This document shows positions 24,510 through 32,796 of a stretch of 64,000 bases of DNA, one piece after another. A program made the translations under genes and the position numbers. Source of the stretch: an uncultured Phycisphaerales bacterium (lineage in GTDB: Bacteria > Planctomycetota > Phycisphaerae > Sedimentisphaerales > Anaerobacaceae). The DNA lies in NCBI GenBank assembly GCA_937927975.1, contig CALEZT010000009.1:62001-126000 (forward strand), read 5' to 3'. Every line of letters starts with the position of its first letter. Within the stretch, counting starts at the first letter, position 1. Under the pieces are notes generated by a model. That model worked only from the letters and a program-made list of their open reading frames with translations, was not told the DNA's origin and did no database searches.

Positions 24510-25244
24510 ATGAGCCAACCCAGAGAAGACCGCTTCATCATCAGAATGTATGACTGTCGACCGGACGGGCAGGTGAAGACCAGCTCGCTGATGCAGTACA
24601 TGCAGGAGGCGGCAGCCTGTCACGCCGAACAGCTCGGCCTGGGCATTCGCCAGCTCGAACGGCGAGGCTGCCTCTGGGTGCTGGTCAATCTGCGAATCGA
24701 GGTCAGCGACACGCCGGGATGGGGCGACGAGGTGATCGTCGCCACCTGGCCCAGCGGCTGCACGCGTATGATCGCCTCGCGAGAGTTCATCGGCCGCTCG
24801 CTGGAAGGGCTCGATTTCTTCCGGGCCGCCAGCGACTGGATGATCCTCGACCGACAGACGGGCCGGCCGAAAAACCTGGACCGGCTTGACCTGAACCTGC
24901 CCCAGCCGGGCCCCAAAGCCCTGGCGACCGCGACGACCCGCCTCCAGCCGGACGACAGCTACACGCACGTCTGTTCTCTGGTCGTCCCTTTCAGCGCGGT
25001 GGACTTCAACGGGCACGTGAACAACACCGAGTATGTGCGATGGGCCCTGGACGCAGTCCACCAGCACATCGGGAGCCTGCCGGAGATCCGAACGGCGCAG
25101 CTCACGTACCAGGCGGAGGTTTTCGCAGGCGACGAAATCGAGTTGCTGGTCCACTCCGACCCCAGCGGCCCCCTCGGCGTCTGTATCCGCAAGCGCAGGG
25201 AGGACGCTGTCGTGACCGCCTTTCTCATGGAGATCCTCGACTAA
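24510..25244 (+). CDS. Acyl-ACP thioesterase (FatA/FatB-type, double hotdog)
   Basis: 244 residues from ATG 24510 (AAGGGATGCAGC upstream). Seen: the first hotdog half (LMQYMQEAAACHAEQLG, RGCLWVLVNLRIEV, ATWPSGCTRMIASREF) and the second with VDFNGHVNNTEYVRWALDAV, the Asp/Asn/His catalytic block, then LTYQAEVFAGDEIELLVHS. Known: these enzymes release free fatty acid from acyl-ACP. There is no plant-type transit peptide; the protein is cytosolic. It converges on the cold shock genes, with a shared hairpin between them. Confidence 0.93.
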   Translation: MSQPREDRFIIRMYDCRPDGQVKTSSLMQYMQEAAACHAEQLGLGIRQLERRGCLWVLVNLRIEVSDTPGWGDEVIVATWPSGCTRMIASREFIGRSLEGLDFFRAASDWMILDRQTGRPKNLDRLDLNLPQPGPKALATATTRLQPDDSYTHVCSLVVPFSAVDFNGHVNNTEYVRWALDAVHQHIGSLPEIRTAQLTYQAEVFAGDEIELLVHSDPSGPLGVCIRKRREDAVVTAFLMEILD

Positions 25245-25260
25245 AGGACGCGCATAGAAA

Positions 25261-25285
25261 GGGCCCTGCGGATTTCACAGGGCCC
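25261..25285 (-). terminator. Intrinsic terminator between thioesterase and cold shock genes
   Basis: GGGCCCTG (25261-25268) and CAGGGCCC (25278-25285) pair perfectly around a 9-base loop. Leftward it is followed by TTTCTATG, fitting the cold shock genes; it may also stop the rightward thioesterase transcript. Confidence 0.7.
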
Positions 25286-25349
25286 TCGTCTTCAACGTCA
25301 AACATGGACCGGCGCGTCGCCGCGAGGCCCATCCGGCTTGCGTCGATTC

Positions 25350-25553
25350 TCAGACAGGCATGACATTCGTGGCCTCGGGGCCTTTGCGGCCCTGGCCGCG
25401 ATTGTACTCCACGGCCTGCCCTTCGTGCAGCGTCTTGAATCCTTCGCCGGCAATGTTCGAATGATGGATGAACAGCTCTTCGCTGCCATCATCGGGCGTA
25501 ATGAATCCGAAACCCTTTTTCTCGTTGAACCACTTGACTGTTCCTCGTGCCAT
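25350..25553 (-). CDS. Cold shock protein (CspA family)
   Basis: 67 residues. [20 protein letters not shown] carries the RNP1-type motif (KGFGFI) and [12 protein letters not shown] the RNP2-type motif, followed by [20 protein letters not shown]. Known: an OB-fold RNA chaperone that melts mRNA structure. It is second of two tandem paralogues, 72 bases after the first. Confidence 0.95.
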   Translation of the reverse strand: MARGTVKWFNEKKGFGFITPDDGSEELFIHHSNIAGEGFKTLHEGQAVEYNRGQGRKGPEATNVMPV

Positions 25554-25625
25554 ACTGCGTTCTCCTGGGACCTCGGCATGGTCCCGTCCAAACTTCTCTC
25601 CCCTGTTGCTGCTGCTTGCTCGGAG

Positions 25626-25829
25626 TTACTTCGGGATGACGTTGGTCGCGCAGGGACCCTTGCGGCCCTGTCCGACGGTGAACTCAACCTTCTGCCCCTC
25701 GTTGAGAGTGGCGTACCCTTGAGTCCGAATCTCCGAGTGATGGACGAACAGGTCGTCGCCGCCCTCGTCGGGAGCGATGAACCCGAAGCCCTTGTCCGCG
25801 TTGAACCACTTCACTGTACCCTTTGCCAC
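25626..25829 (-). CDS. Cold shock protein (CspA family), tandem paralogue
   Basis: 67 residues from GTG 25829, chosen because AGGAGA sits seven bases upstream; a longer frame from 25865 would add 12 non-conserved residues. [31 protein letters not shown] holds RNP1 and RNP2. It is close in sequence to the downstream copy, hence a tandem duplication. A GAGCTC-TCAC-GAGCTC hairpin lies directly against the ribosome binding site (25843-25858). Confidence 0.93.
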   Translation of the reverse strand: MAKGTVKWFNADKGFGFIAPDEGGDDLFVHHSEIRTQGYATLNEGQKVEFTVGQGRKGPCATNVIPK

Positions 25830-26251
25830 TGGATCTTCTCCTGAGCTCTCACGAGCTCCAAACACATTCCCTCTACTGCATTCAAGGGGTAGACTTCGAG
25901 GGAGGAAAGCTTACTCCTTTACAGGCATTCCACTATAGCGACTCATACATCCGCTGGGTACAAAATAAACCGTCAGATGCAGAATTTCGGAGCCTTTTTC
26001 GAGAGGGAAATTCCCCGCTTCGGATCGCGCAAGCAGGCGGTGGAGCCGCAAAACGCCGACGGCGATGCCGCTTAGGAACAACGCGAAACCCTGTGGGAGA
26101 GGGCCGGTTCGTCGAGTGACGCTACAGTTCGCGGTTTGGCGGGAACTGAGCAGAAATGCGGCCGACGGTCATGAATGGAGCCAGATCGCTGCAAGCAGTT
26201 GCATGCCCGCGGAACCAGGTTCACCGCAGTCAGGCCGGGCCGACTCGTCCG
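25830..26251. other. Intergenic with leader of the cold shock genes
   Basis: 422 bases upstream of the leftward csp pair. It contains a 6-bp stem (GAGCTC at 25843-25848 and 25853-25858, 4-base loop) next to the Shine-Dalgarno. The rest shows no gene and no clear promoter. Confidence 0.5.
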
Positions 26252-26890
26252 TCAACGCATGACCCAGCCCTGGCCCTTGTAGACGACCTCCACGGAGGAT
26301 CGTAGAGACGGATCGCCGCGAAGGGCGTATTTCAATTCCAACGTCTTGCGGAGAAAGATCGGAACGGGCCTGCCATTGGCGTCCGTCTCGACCGGATGGG
26401 GGATCATCGCGGTCTCGTTGCTCAGTCCGCCTACAAACACCTGAAAACCCGCGGCCTGCGGGTCAAAATCCTGCCAGACAATCGCAATGTCCCGCGCGTT
26501 GTCCTCCCCTTCGAGAACCCGGTTAGGCACGTTCTGGAGGGACTCCAGGAGCGGATAGCGGCTTGCATGTCGCTGCTGAATCATTTGGAACACCACAGGC
26601 GGAACGCCCCGCCCAGCCGGCACCACCTGAAGCGTGTCGGTCATCAGGTCGCAGCGAGGGTAAAACTCGACATCCATTCCCGTACGGTTGGTGACCGTCA
26701 GGATGGTATACCAAAAACGCTGTTCGCCTCGCGGTCCCCATGGGAGCACAATCTGCTGCGGCTGCTCGTACCGCACGTCCAGCGTCCAATGTCCCGCCCG
26801 CTGCACAATCGCCGGCGTCGGCGCCGAGGCGACGCACAGACCCGCCAGAAACGCCGTAAGCACCGTCCCATAAACGAGATAACTCTTCAT
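26252..26890 (-). CDS. Exported hypothetical protein (212 aa)
   Basis: Signal peptide MKSYLVYGTVLTAFLAGLCVASA. The mature part is beta-rich (HWTLDVRYEQPQQIVLPWG, RFWYTILTVTNRTGMDVEFYPRCDLMTDTLQVV, DIAIVWQDFDPQAAGFQVFVGGLSNE, IFLRKTLELKYALRG). This immunoglobulin-like pattern resembles planctomycete exported proteins of unknown role. One cysteine in the mature part. No operon partner. Confidence 0.75.
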   Translation of the reverse strand: MKSYLVYGTVLTAFLAGLCVASAPTPAIVQRAGHWTLDVRYEQPQQIVLPWGPRGEQRFWYTILTVTNRTGMDVEFYPRCDLMTDTLQVVPAGRGVPPVVFQMIQQRHASRYPLLESLQNVPNRVLEGEDNARDIAIVWQDFDPQAAGFQVFVGGLSNETAMIPHPVETDANGRPVPIFLRKTLELKYALRGDPSLRSSVEVVYKGQGWVMR

Positions 26891-27167
26891 CGCAAATCCG
26901 CTCTCCAGAGAATCACAGGATACTCGGATACGCCAAGTTCTACTATTTGCCCATTTTACACGAAATCAATCGCTCTGCCAAGAAGATTCTCGCACCAGAA
27001 CGCCTTCCTCCGAATGTCTGGGAACGGCAAAGGTTTTGCCTCTCCCGGCCCGCTGATGCGAAAATGGCGTGCGTCCCAACCGCCGTCGTGATAGTCTGGT
27101 CGTCGGGTCTTTGACTGCGGTTTTCTCAACCATAGGGCACTACAAACCCTTGCGATGGAGTAGGGCT

Positions 27168-28391
27168 ATGACGGCAGTGAATGACGGGAAGACACGACGA
27201 ATCACGCGACGCGGATTCCTTGGCGCCGGAGCGACGCTGTCTTTCACAATCGTCGGGGCAGGGACCGTCGCTGGAACCCAGGCGAACAGCCGAATCAGAG
27301 TCGGCATCATCGGCTTGGGCGGTCGGGGCCGGATGATCGCCGACATGGTCCGCAGACATGGCGGCTACGAAATCGTCGCCTTGGCGGACTATTTCGAGCA
27401 GGTCGTCCATGCAGCCGGCGACCAGTTGGGCATATCCAAGGCGAATCGTTTCGCAGGCCTTTCGGGCTACAAAGGAGCCATCGCCGCCGACGTCGAGGCT
27501 GTATTTCTGGAAACGCCGCCCTACTGCTTCCCGGAGCACGCCGAGACGGCAGCGGAAGCAAACCGGCACATCTACATCGCCAAACCCCTGGGTTGCGACG
27601 TGCCCGGCTGCTTGCGTATTCGCGACGCTGCTCGAAAGACCACCGTGAACAGGAGGGTCTTCCTGTGCGATTTCCAGACCCGGACAGACCCGTTCATCAT
27701 CGAGGGCATCAGACGCGTACACGACGGAGAAATCGGTTCGGTCGGCATGCTCAGTTCGGAGTACAACGACGAGAGCTTCCGCGACCCGCCCAAGACTGCA
27801 ACCGTCGAAGACCGCCTCCAGGAACTGATCTGGGTCAACGATGATTCGCTGGGCGGCAGCTACCTGGTCAACGCCGGAATCCACGCGATCGACGTGGCCC
27901 TTTGGATCGCTGGACAGATGCCGACGAGCGCCACAGGGGCGTCGCGAATCGCACGGACCGATCCGCATGGCGACTCGCATGACGTCTTCTCGCTGACGTA
28001 CGAATTCGCCAACGGCCTGATCCTGAATCATCGCGGCGAACACTTGAAGAACCGCTCGGATTTCCGCAGCGACTGCACAGCGCAGGGTTCAGCCGGCTGG
28101 CTGGAAACCGGCTACACGACGCGTGCCCGGATTCTCGCTCAAAGCGGCGGCTGGCGTGGCGGCGACGTCGTCAACCTCTATGCAGCCGGCGCCGAGCGAA
28201 ACATCGACACGTTCCACAAGTCCATCACAGACGGCGTCTGCGACAATCCGACTGTCGAACCGAGCATCCGCGCGACTTTGGCCACGATCCTGGGTAGAGA
28301 GGCCGCTCGCCGACGGACGAAGCTGACCCTGGACGAGATCCTGCGGGAGAACCGTCGCCTAAAACCCGATCTGACCGGCCTGAGAGCATAG
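27168..28391 (+). CDS. Tat-exported Gfo/Idh/MocA family oxidoreductase
   Basis: 407 residues from ATG 27168. The twin-arginine signal TRRGFLGAGATLSFTIVGAGTVAG indicates folded export with bound cofactor. Rossmann motif RVGIIGLGGRGRMIADM. The usual EKP motif reads AKP (HIYIAKPLGCDVPG), so the lysine is kept. C-terminal substrate domain with SLGGSYLVNAGIHAIDVALWIAGQ containing the Gly-His-Asp pattern. Known: NAD(P)-dependent sugar or inositol dehydrogenases; planctomycetes hold many secreted copies. Substrate unknown. An in-frame ATG at 27069 lacks the Tat start context. Confidence 0.93.
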   Translation: MTAVNDGKTRRITRRGFLGAGATLSFTIVGAGTVAGTQANSRIRVGIIGLGGRGRMIADMVRRHGGYEIVALADYFEQVVHAAGDQLGISKANRFAGLSGYKGAIAADVEAVFLETPPYCFPEHAETAAEANRHIYIAKPLGCDVPGCLRIRDAARKTTVNRRVFLCDFQTRTDPFIIEGIRRVHDGEIGSVGMLSSEYNDESFRDPPKTATVEDRLQELIWVNDDSLGGSYLVNAGIHAIDVALWIAGQMPTSATGASRIARTDPHGDSHDVFSLTYEFANGLILNHRGEHLKNRSDFRSDCTAQGSAGWLETGYTTRARILAQSGGWRGGDVVNLYAAGAERNIDTFHKSITDGVCDNPTVEPSIRATLATILGREAARRRTKLTLDEILRENRRLKPDLTGLRA

Positions 28392-28431
28392 CAGGGATTC
28401 TTGCAGAGATCGCAATTCGCGGATGCAAAAA

Positions 28432-28459
28432 GGGCCGCGAACCTCATTGTTCACGGCCC
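28432..28459. terminator. Intrinsic terminator hairpin after the oxidoreductase
   Basis: GGGCCGCGAAC (28432-28442) pairs with GTTCACGGCCC (28449-28459) with one non-Watson-Crick position and a 6-base loop. A-rich on the left (TTTTT when read leftward). Probably stops the oxidoreductase transcript and is bidirectional. Confidence 0.6.
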
Positions 28460-28874
28460 CTGGTCCAACCTCCTGTCGGATTCCGTCAAGGTAACCGGCC
28501 TCTCCAGGCCGGCCCGCACTAGCGTTTGCGATCCACGCAGCGTCGAACCGTCCCGTCGTGACGAGTAAAAGCATGTGCTCCTGATGACAAACCTATATCC
28601 GAAGACCGCGCCCGGTCAATTCGGAAACATACGTAATTTCGCGCCATTTCTGCGGAAGTGACGTCCCCCGTGCCGCAGCCATCGCGACCCGACGAAGACC
28701 CCCAGAGGCCATATTTATCCCTGCTGCCATCGTCAGCACTACGTATTTTTTGCGATCGCATAAGTATTTTACCAGTATTTCCTTAACTTTTGGAAGGTTC
28801 CAGCGAGAAGGAAGGCATGACGAACCGCGTCCCAAGAACGATGCCGCGTAAACGCGCCGCCTGTCAGGAGGACT
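28460..28874. other. Intergenic, no convincing gene
   Basis: 415 bases between the terminator and the GNAT gene. A leftward 80-codon frame (28519-28761) lacks a start signal and conserved pattern. An AT-rich stretch near 28740-28800 may hold the GNAT promoter, but I see no clear boxes. Confidence 0.5.
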
Positions 28875-29480
28875 ATGGAATCGATTGAGACCTCGGGATA
28901 TGAGATCCGCCAGGCAACCTTGGAGGACATACCAGAATTGATTCGCATGCAGGTGGCCCTGCAGAAAGACATGGACAGCATCCGCGAGAATCTGCTCAGG
29001 CCGGGCCAGACGAATGTCGCGGCGCTGCGGGAGTACTACAGCGCCCGCATCCGCGACGAACAGACCCAGATGCTCGTCGCCCTGCCGACCGAATCCTCCC
29101 GAGCGGTCGGAATGGGCGCAGGCAAGATCTGGCTGCACGCCGACTACCTTCCGCCGCGATCGGGCGAACTGATCGATCTGTGGATCGATCCCGAGCACCG
29201 CAGGAAGAACCTCGCCCGTCGGATCATCGCCCACCTGCTGCGATTCTTCCGGCTCAACAGGGTCGACTTCCTCGTCGTCAGCTACGTGGAAGGCAATGGG
29301 ATCGGGGAATCCCTCTGGAAACGACTGCAGTTCGAGCCGGTCCTCGTCACCGCCACCGCCGACCGCAAGGACGTCGAAGAGAGACTGCGAATGCCCATCC
29401 GACGCGTGGCGCCGCTGGCTTATCACACGACGCTCGCAGGCAGGTCGAGGATCTCCATGACCCCGGCGCCGGTCGTATGA
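28875..29480 (+). CDS. GNAT family N-acetyltransferase
   Basis: 201 residues; AGGAGG three bases before ATG 28875. Seen: YEIRQATLEDIPELIRMQ (strand 1-helix 1), IDLWIDPEHRRKNLARRIIAHLLRFF, a Q/R-x-x-G/N-type acetyl-CoA loop with RRKNLARR in place of the canonical RGxGxG, then FLVVSYVEGNGIGESLWKRLQFE. Known: acetyl-CoA-dependent transfer to amines; substrate not predictable. The variant pyrophosphate loop is noted but common in diverged members. Confidence 0.82.
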   Translation: MESIETSGYEIRQATLEDIPELIRMQVALQKDMDSIRENLLRPGQTNVAALREYYSARIRDEQTQMLVALPTESSRAVGMGAGKIWLHADYLPPRSGELIDLWIDPEHRRKNLARRIIAHLLRFFRLNRVDFLVVSYVEGNGIGESLWKRLQFEPVLVTATADRKDVEERLRMPIRRVAPLAYHTTLAGRSRISMTPAPVV

Positions 29481-29499
29481 ACAACCTCGCGTGACATCC

Positions 29500-31584
29500 T
29501 CAGGGGCGGACGAGACGGACGCCGTTTTTCACCTGCCAGGAGTACTCCGGGCGAAGTTCGACCGGCACAAGCGCGTACTCGACGCCGCGAACGATCTGTT
29601 CCAGTTGAGGAGGCTCCAGGCTGACGACGAAGCCCTGGAAATCGCCATTGCCTGAGGAGCAATTGCCGCGCGAGTTCCTGGAGGTGATTGTGATGTCCGC
29701 GTGCCCCTCCGCCTTCAACGCAAACTCAAAGCCGGCCTGCTCCCAAAAGGCATCGAGTTGGCGATAGTCCTGGCCCTGTATCCAGTCGCCGATTGAGATC
29801 ATGAAATGCCCCTTGCCGGAGAACAGATCCCGGCACCACTCGGGGATTCGCTCGTCGCCCTGCCAATACAGGCCGTTGACGTGGGCGGTCTTGATCTCAC
29901 GGAACTCGACGAAGGGGTACTCGTGCGGCTGGATCGGGACGAATCCGTCGCCGGAGTTGGCCTTGAAGAACGCTACAACGTCCTCGATCATCTCGGGTTT
30001 GATCTCATGGCCCGAACCGTTGTACGTGACGCACTGGGCCGGGACGCCCAGTTCACGATAGATCGACTGGCTGACGAGCCATCGCTTGCCCATATCCGCC
30101 CCGATCAGGCTGCGGATCAATTTCGCGTGCTCCTCGCAGAACGCGTCGCGGGAAAGGGTCGTGTCATTGCGGTCCAGATAGCCCATGTAGATGTATTGCG
30201 AGACCTGCTTGTAGGCCTGCTCGTCGAAATCGGCGCCGGTCAGATCCCTGATGTCGGCGATGCCCACGGGAAACGCCAGCATCGTCCCGCGCCACTGCGC
30301 CGCGGGGAACGTCGGTATCCCGTTGACCCCGCCAGCCGCGACGGCGCGGACGACGTCGGGATGCAGGATCGCGAAGCGGTTTGTGAACACGCCGGAAGCC
30401 GAGTAGCCATGCATGAAGACCCTGTCGCGAACCCCGACGCCGTTACGCCGCAGCAGAACCCGCGCGTCGCGGATCATCGCGATCAACTGCAGGTCGATCC
30501 GCGCCAATGGGCCCGACCGTATCTTGAGCGTGTCTTCATCAAGCGAGTGCGTGTAGGCCCGCCACTGTTCCTTGGGCCGAGGGAACACCGGAACCAGCAG
30601 CGGCGTCCGGAGCTTGCGGGCCATCTGATTCGCATAGGAGTCACGGACGAGCCGCTCCGCTCTCTCGTCGTGAACCGCCAGATCGTCGGAGGTCGTGCCG
30701 GTGTTGTTCATCTCCACGAGCAAGTGCCTCTCGGCGTCCGCGTCAAGACTCTTGGGGACAAACAGGTAGTATGGGAACTGGAATCCTCTCTCGGGCGAAG
30801 GGGCGATCCTGACCACGGAATCGGCGGAACCACTCAGTCGAACGCTGCTGGAATCCACGGCCGGTTTCGGCTGGACCGGGACGCGTGCCCCCAGATCGAG
30901 ATCCTGTGGCCATTCGGCCACCACGCACGTCTCGATCGCAGCCTTCTCGTGGTAGTCGTTCCTCCAGGCGTAGGTCCACCGGTTTCCGACCTGCAACGGC
31001 AAATAGTCCTCGCTCGGGCCGGCGAGCTTGTGGCTCAAAAGCACCGCCTCGGTCACGACGCCGTTGGAGTGCTCATACCGCATGCGAACCAAGCCGATCC
31101 CCTTGGCGAACCACAAGTACCGAACGCCATCGGTGAAATCGACGGTCTCTTTGGAATCGCCCTGGGCATCGGAGACGGTCGTCCTGTACTTGCGGACCTC
31201 GCGGAACGTGCCCGCCGGGCAGGACATCGGCTCATTGCCGTCAAGCACCGTCCGGACCCGCCCTTTTCTGTCTTCTTGATTTCCGATCCTCTGCGCCCAC
31301 ACTTCCTCCGCCGTGCGGGGAAGAAACAGAATCCTGTCGGTTGGGGCGAAGACGTACGAGAACAGCATATGCATCGGCGCCGGCTCCGGCGAATGCCCGC
31401 GGGTGTCGCATCGCGGGGCATAGAGGATTCTGTCCTTCCGCCCGATACGGAATGCCCCTTTCGCCAGTGCTTCGCCCGTCTCGCTGATTGCGGTGCAGTT
31501 GAGGTGTACGTCCGCCGGCTGCGCCGTGCATACTACCGCCACGGCCAGTACGATCCCGACCTGTTGGAAGAACCTCCGCTCCAT
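29500..31584 (-). CDS. Exported alpha/beta hydrolase (esterase-like)
   Basis: 694 residues with signal peptide (FFQQVGIVLAVAVVCTAQPA). Residues 30-235 form an N-terminal beta domain that ends YLPLQVGNRWTYAW, seen before in exported planctomycete proteins. The hydrolase part starts near 265 (FPYYLFVPKSLDADAERHLLVEMNNTG) with nucleophile S395 in VFMHGYSASGVFTNRFA and a C-terminal His in TYNGSGHEIKPEM. About 100 residues beyond the fold (HEYPFVEF..., WEQAGFEFALKAEGHADITI) are unassigned. Known: serine hydrolases of this shape include PHB depolymerase/feruloyl esterase types. Converges with the GNAT gene. Confidence 0.85.
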   Translation of the reverse strand: MERRFFQQVGIVLAVAVVCTAQPADVHLNCTAISETGEALAKGAFRIGRKDRILYAPRCDTRGHSPEPAPMHMLFSYVFAPTDRILFLPRTAEEVWAQRIGNQEDRKGRVRTVLDGNEPMSCPAGTFREVRKYRTTVSDAQGDSKETVDFTDGVRYLWFAKGIGLVRMRYEHSNGVVTEAVLLSHKLAGPSEDYLPLQVGNRWTYAWRNDYHEKAAIETCVVAEWPQDLDLGARVPVQPKPAVDSSSVRLSGSADSVVRIAPSPERGFQFPYYLFVPKSLDADAERHLLVEMNNTGTTSDDLAVHDERAERLVRDSYANQMARKLRTPLLVPVFPRPKEQWRAYTHSLDEDTLKIRSGPLARIDLQLIAMIRDARVLLRRNGVGVRDRVFMHGYSASGVFTNRFAILHPDVVRAVAAGGVNGIPTFPAAQWRGTMLAFPVGIADIRDLTGADFDEQAYKQVSQYIYMGYLDRNDTTLSRDAFCEEHAKLIRSLIGADMGKRWLVSQSIYRELGVPAQCVTYNGSGHEIKPEMIEDVVAFFKANSGDGFVPIQPHEYPFVEFREIKTAHVNGLYWQGDERIPEWCRDLFSGKGHFMISIGDWIQGQDYRQLDAFWEQAGFEFALKAEGHADITITSRNSRGNCSSGNGDFQGFVVSLEPPQLEQIVRGVEYALVPVELRPEYSWQVKNGVRLVRP

Positions 31585-31802
31585 TGGAACCTCCCTTCAT
31601 GTCCCGCAGTTGCCCTTCGCGACCTCGCCCCTCCTGGGGCCTTGGAACCGCCATTCCATAGTCTCCCAGAGCGTACCCTCAGCGCCGACAGCAATCAAGG
31701 CTTTTCCACAGGGTTTGGCAGGGGCCGGGTCCATTCTTAGACTTAAGGTAGCACGAGCGTCGTGCCGCGGAGGCACGCAGCCAAGACAACAGGGAGACCC
31801 GT

Positions 31803-32024
31803 ATGAGAACTCTCAAAGTATCCGATGACGTGTACGAGCAGTTGAAGTGCCTGGTGGTGGACCCGTTCGACGATACGCCGGAGATCGTGATCGGCCGGCT
31901 CATCGAGATCGTGAACAAGGCCAAGAACCGATGGAGCCCGTTCAACGAGGACGAAGAAGCCCCCGAAGAGCCCCGCGTACGGCGAAGCGAATTCCGCGAG
32001 GAAGAATCCGTCGTCGTTCTCTAG
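31803..32024 (+). CDS. Small RHH/SeqA-N-like DNA-binding protein
   Basis: 73 residues; GGGAG seven bases upstream of ATG 31803. MRTLKVSDDVYEQLKCLVVDPFDDTPEIVIGRLIEIVNKAKNRW gives strand-helix-helix with the DTPxxVIxRLI pattern of SeqA N-terminal and RHH antitoxin-like domains. The tail is acidic (FNEDEEAPEEPRVRRSEFREEESVVVL). No toxin gene adjacent. Likely a DNA-binding regulator; target unknown. Confidence 0.75.
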   Translation: MRTLKVSDDVYEQLKCLVVDPFDDTPEIVIGRLIEIVNKAKNRWSPFNEDEEAPEEPRVRRSEFREEESVVVL

Positions 32025-32239
32025 GAGTCTGGACGCGGCCCACGGACTCGCCCACACACAACACACCGAGGGCGGTGAACAGGCGTTCGCATTCCAAGGC
32101 CTGCCACCGCCTCTTTTCCTGATCGCAGGGCAGACACGTCCGAGAATCTAACCGGGGAAATGTGAATTTCCGCAGGACTCTTCTGCAGAAGCCCCGCTCC
32201 CAGCCAAGAAACGATCAGGATTGCGGACGGACAGCTCTG

Positions 32240-32506
32240 CTACCACACTGCGGCGTAGTCGCAGCGGGCCATGGTGAACCCGTCGTTCCAGCCTTTATTG
32301 TACTGGCGGTCCTGCTCGTACCGACCGAGGTTCCTCTTGAACTGGTAAAGAGGATGGCCCATCGTGTGGCATCCGGCGGAGTACCCGTCGACGTAGCCGT
32401 CGGCGTATTCCCCGCTGTATCCGGCGGCAACCAGTCCCTTGCGGTCGATGGAACCGCAACCCGCGACGAACGACAAGATTAGCAACGCCACGACGACCTT
32501 CTTCAT
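32240..32506 (-). CDS. Small lipoprotein (88 aa)
   Basis: Signal MKKVVVALLILSFVAGC with lipobox FVAGC. The mature part AAGYSGEYADGYVDGYSAGCHTMGHPL has repeated GY-x-DGY pattern, then FKRNLGRYEQDRQYNKGWNDGFTMARCDY, in which RQYNKGWNDGF resembles a short repeat found in many small lipoproteins. Three cysteines in all. Function unknown. Confidence 0.8.
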   Translation of the reverse strand: MKKVVVALLILSFVAGCGSIDRKGLVAAGYSGEYADGYVDGYSAGCHTMGHPLYQFKRNLGRYEQDRQYNKGWNDGFTMARCDYAAVW

Positions 32507-32796
32507 GCCCAGTTCTCCAGACCCGTCTGCTGCAAACCTGCCAGGAAAAGACCTTGAAAGAGTGAAACGCTGACGTCCAGTTGGTAGTAAAACAGTATTT
32601 TAACAAATGTCAAGGGCGAAGGCACAAAAAAAGGCGGATATCAGTACTAAAATTGCAGATCAGACACTTGGCTTGGCAAGAGGAAGCCCTGTGAGTGGCT
32701 AGGGAATTACCGCCAGGAGCAATCGGACGCCAGCCTCCGGCCAGCATTCGTGGGCCGTTCCGAATGGCCATGACAAGGCCCCTCAGAAACCCGCAA

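Noticed and set aside
28519..28761. A leftward 80-codon frame before the GNAT gene
   Set aside because: No start signal; composition atypical; probably intergenic.
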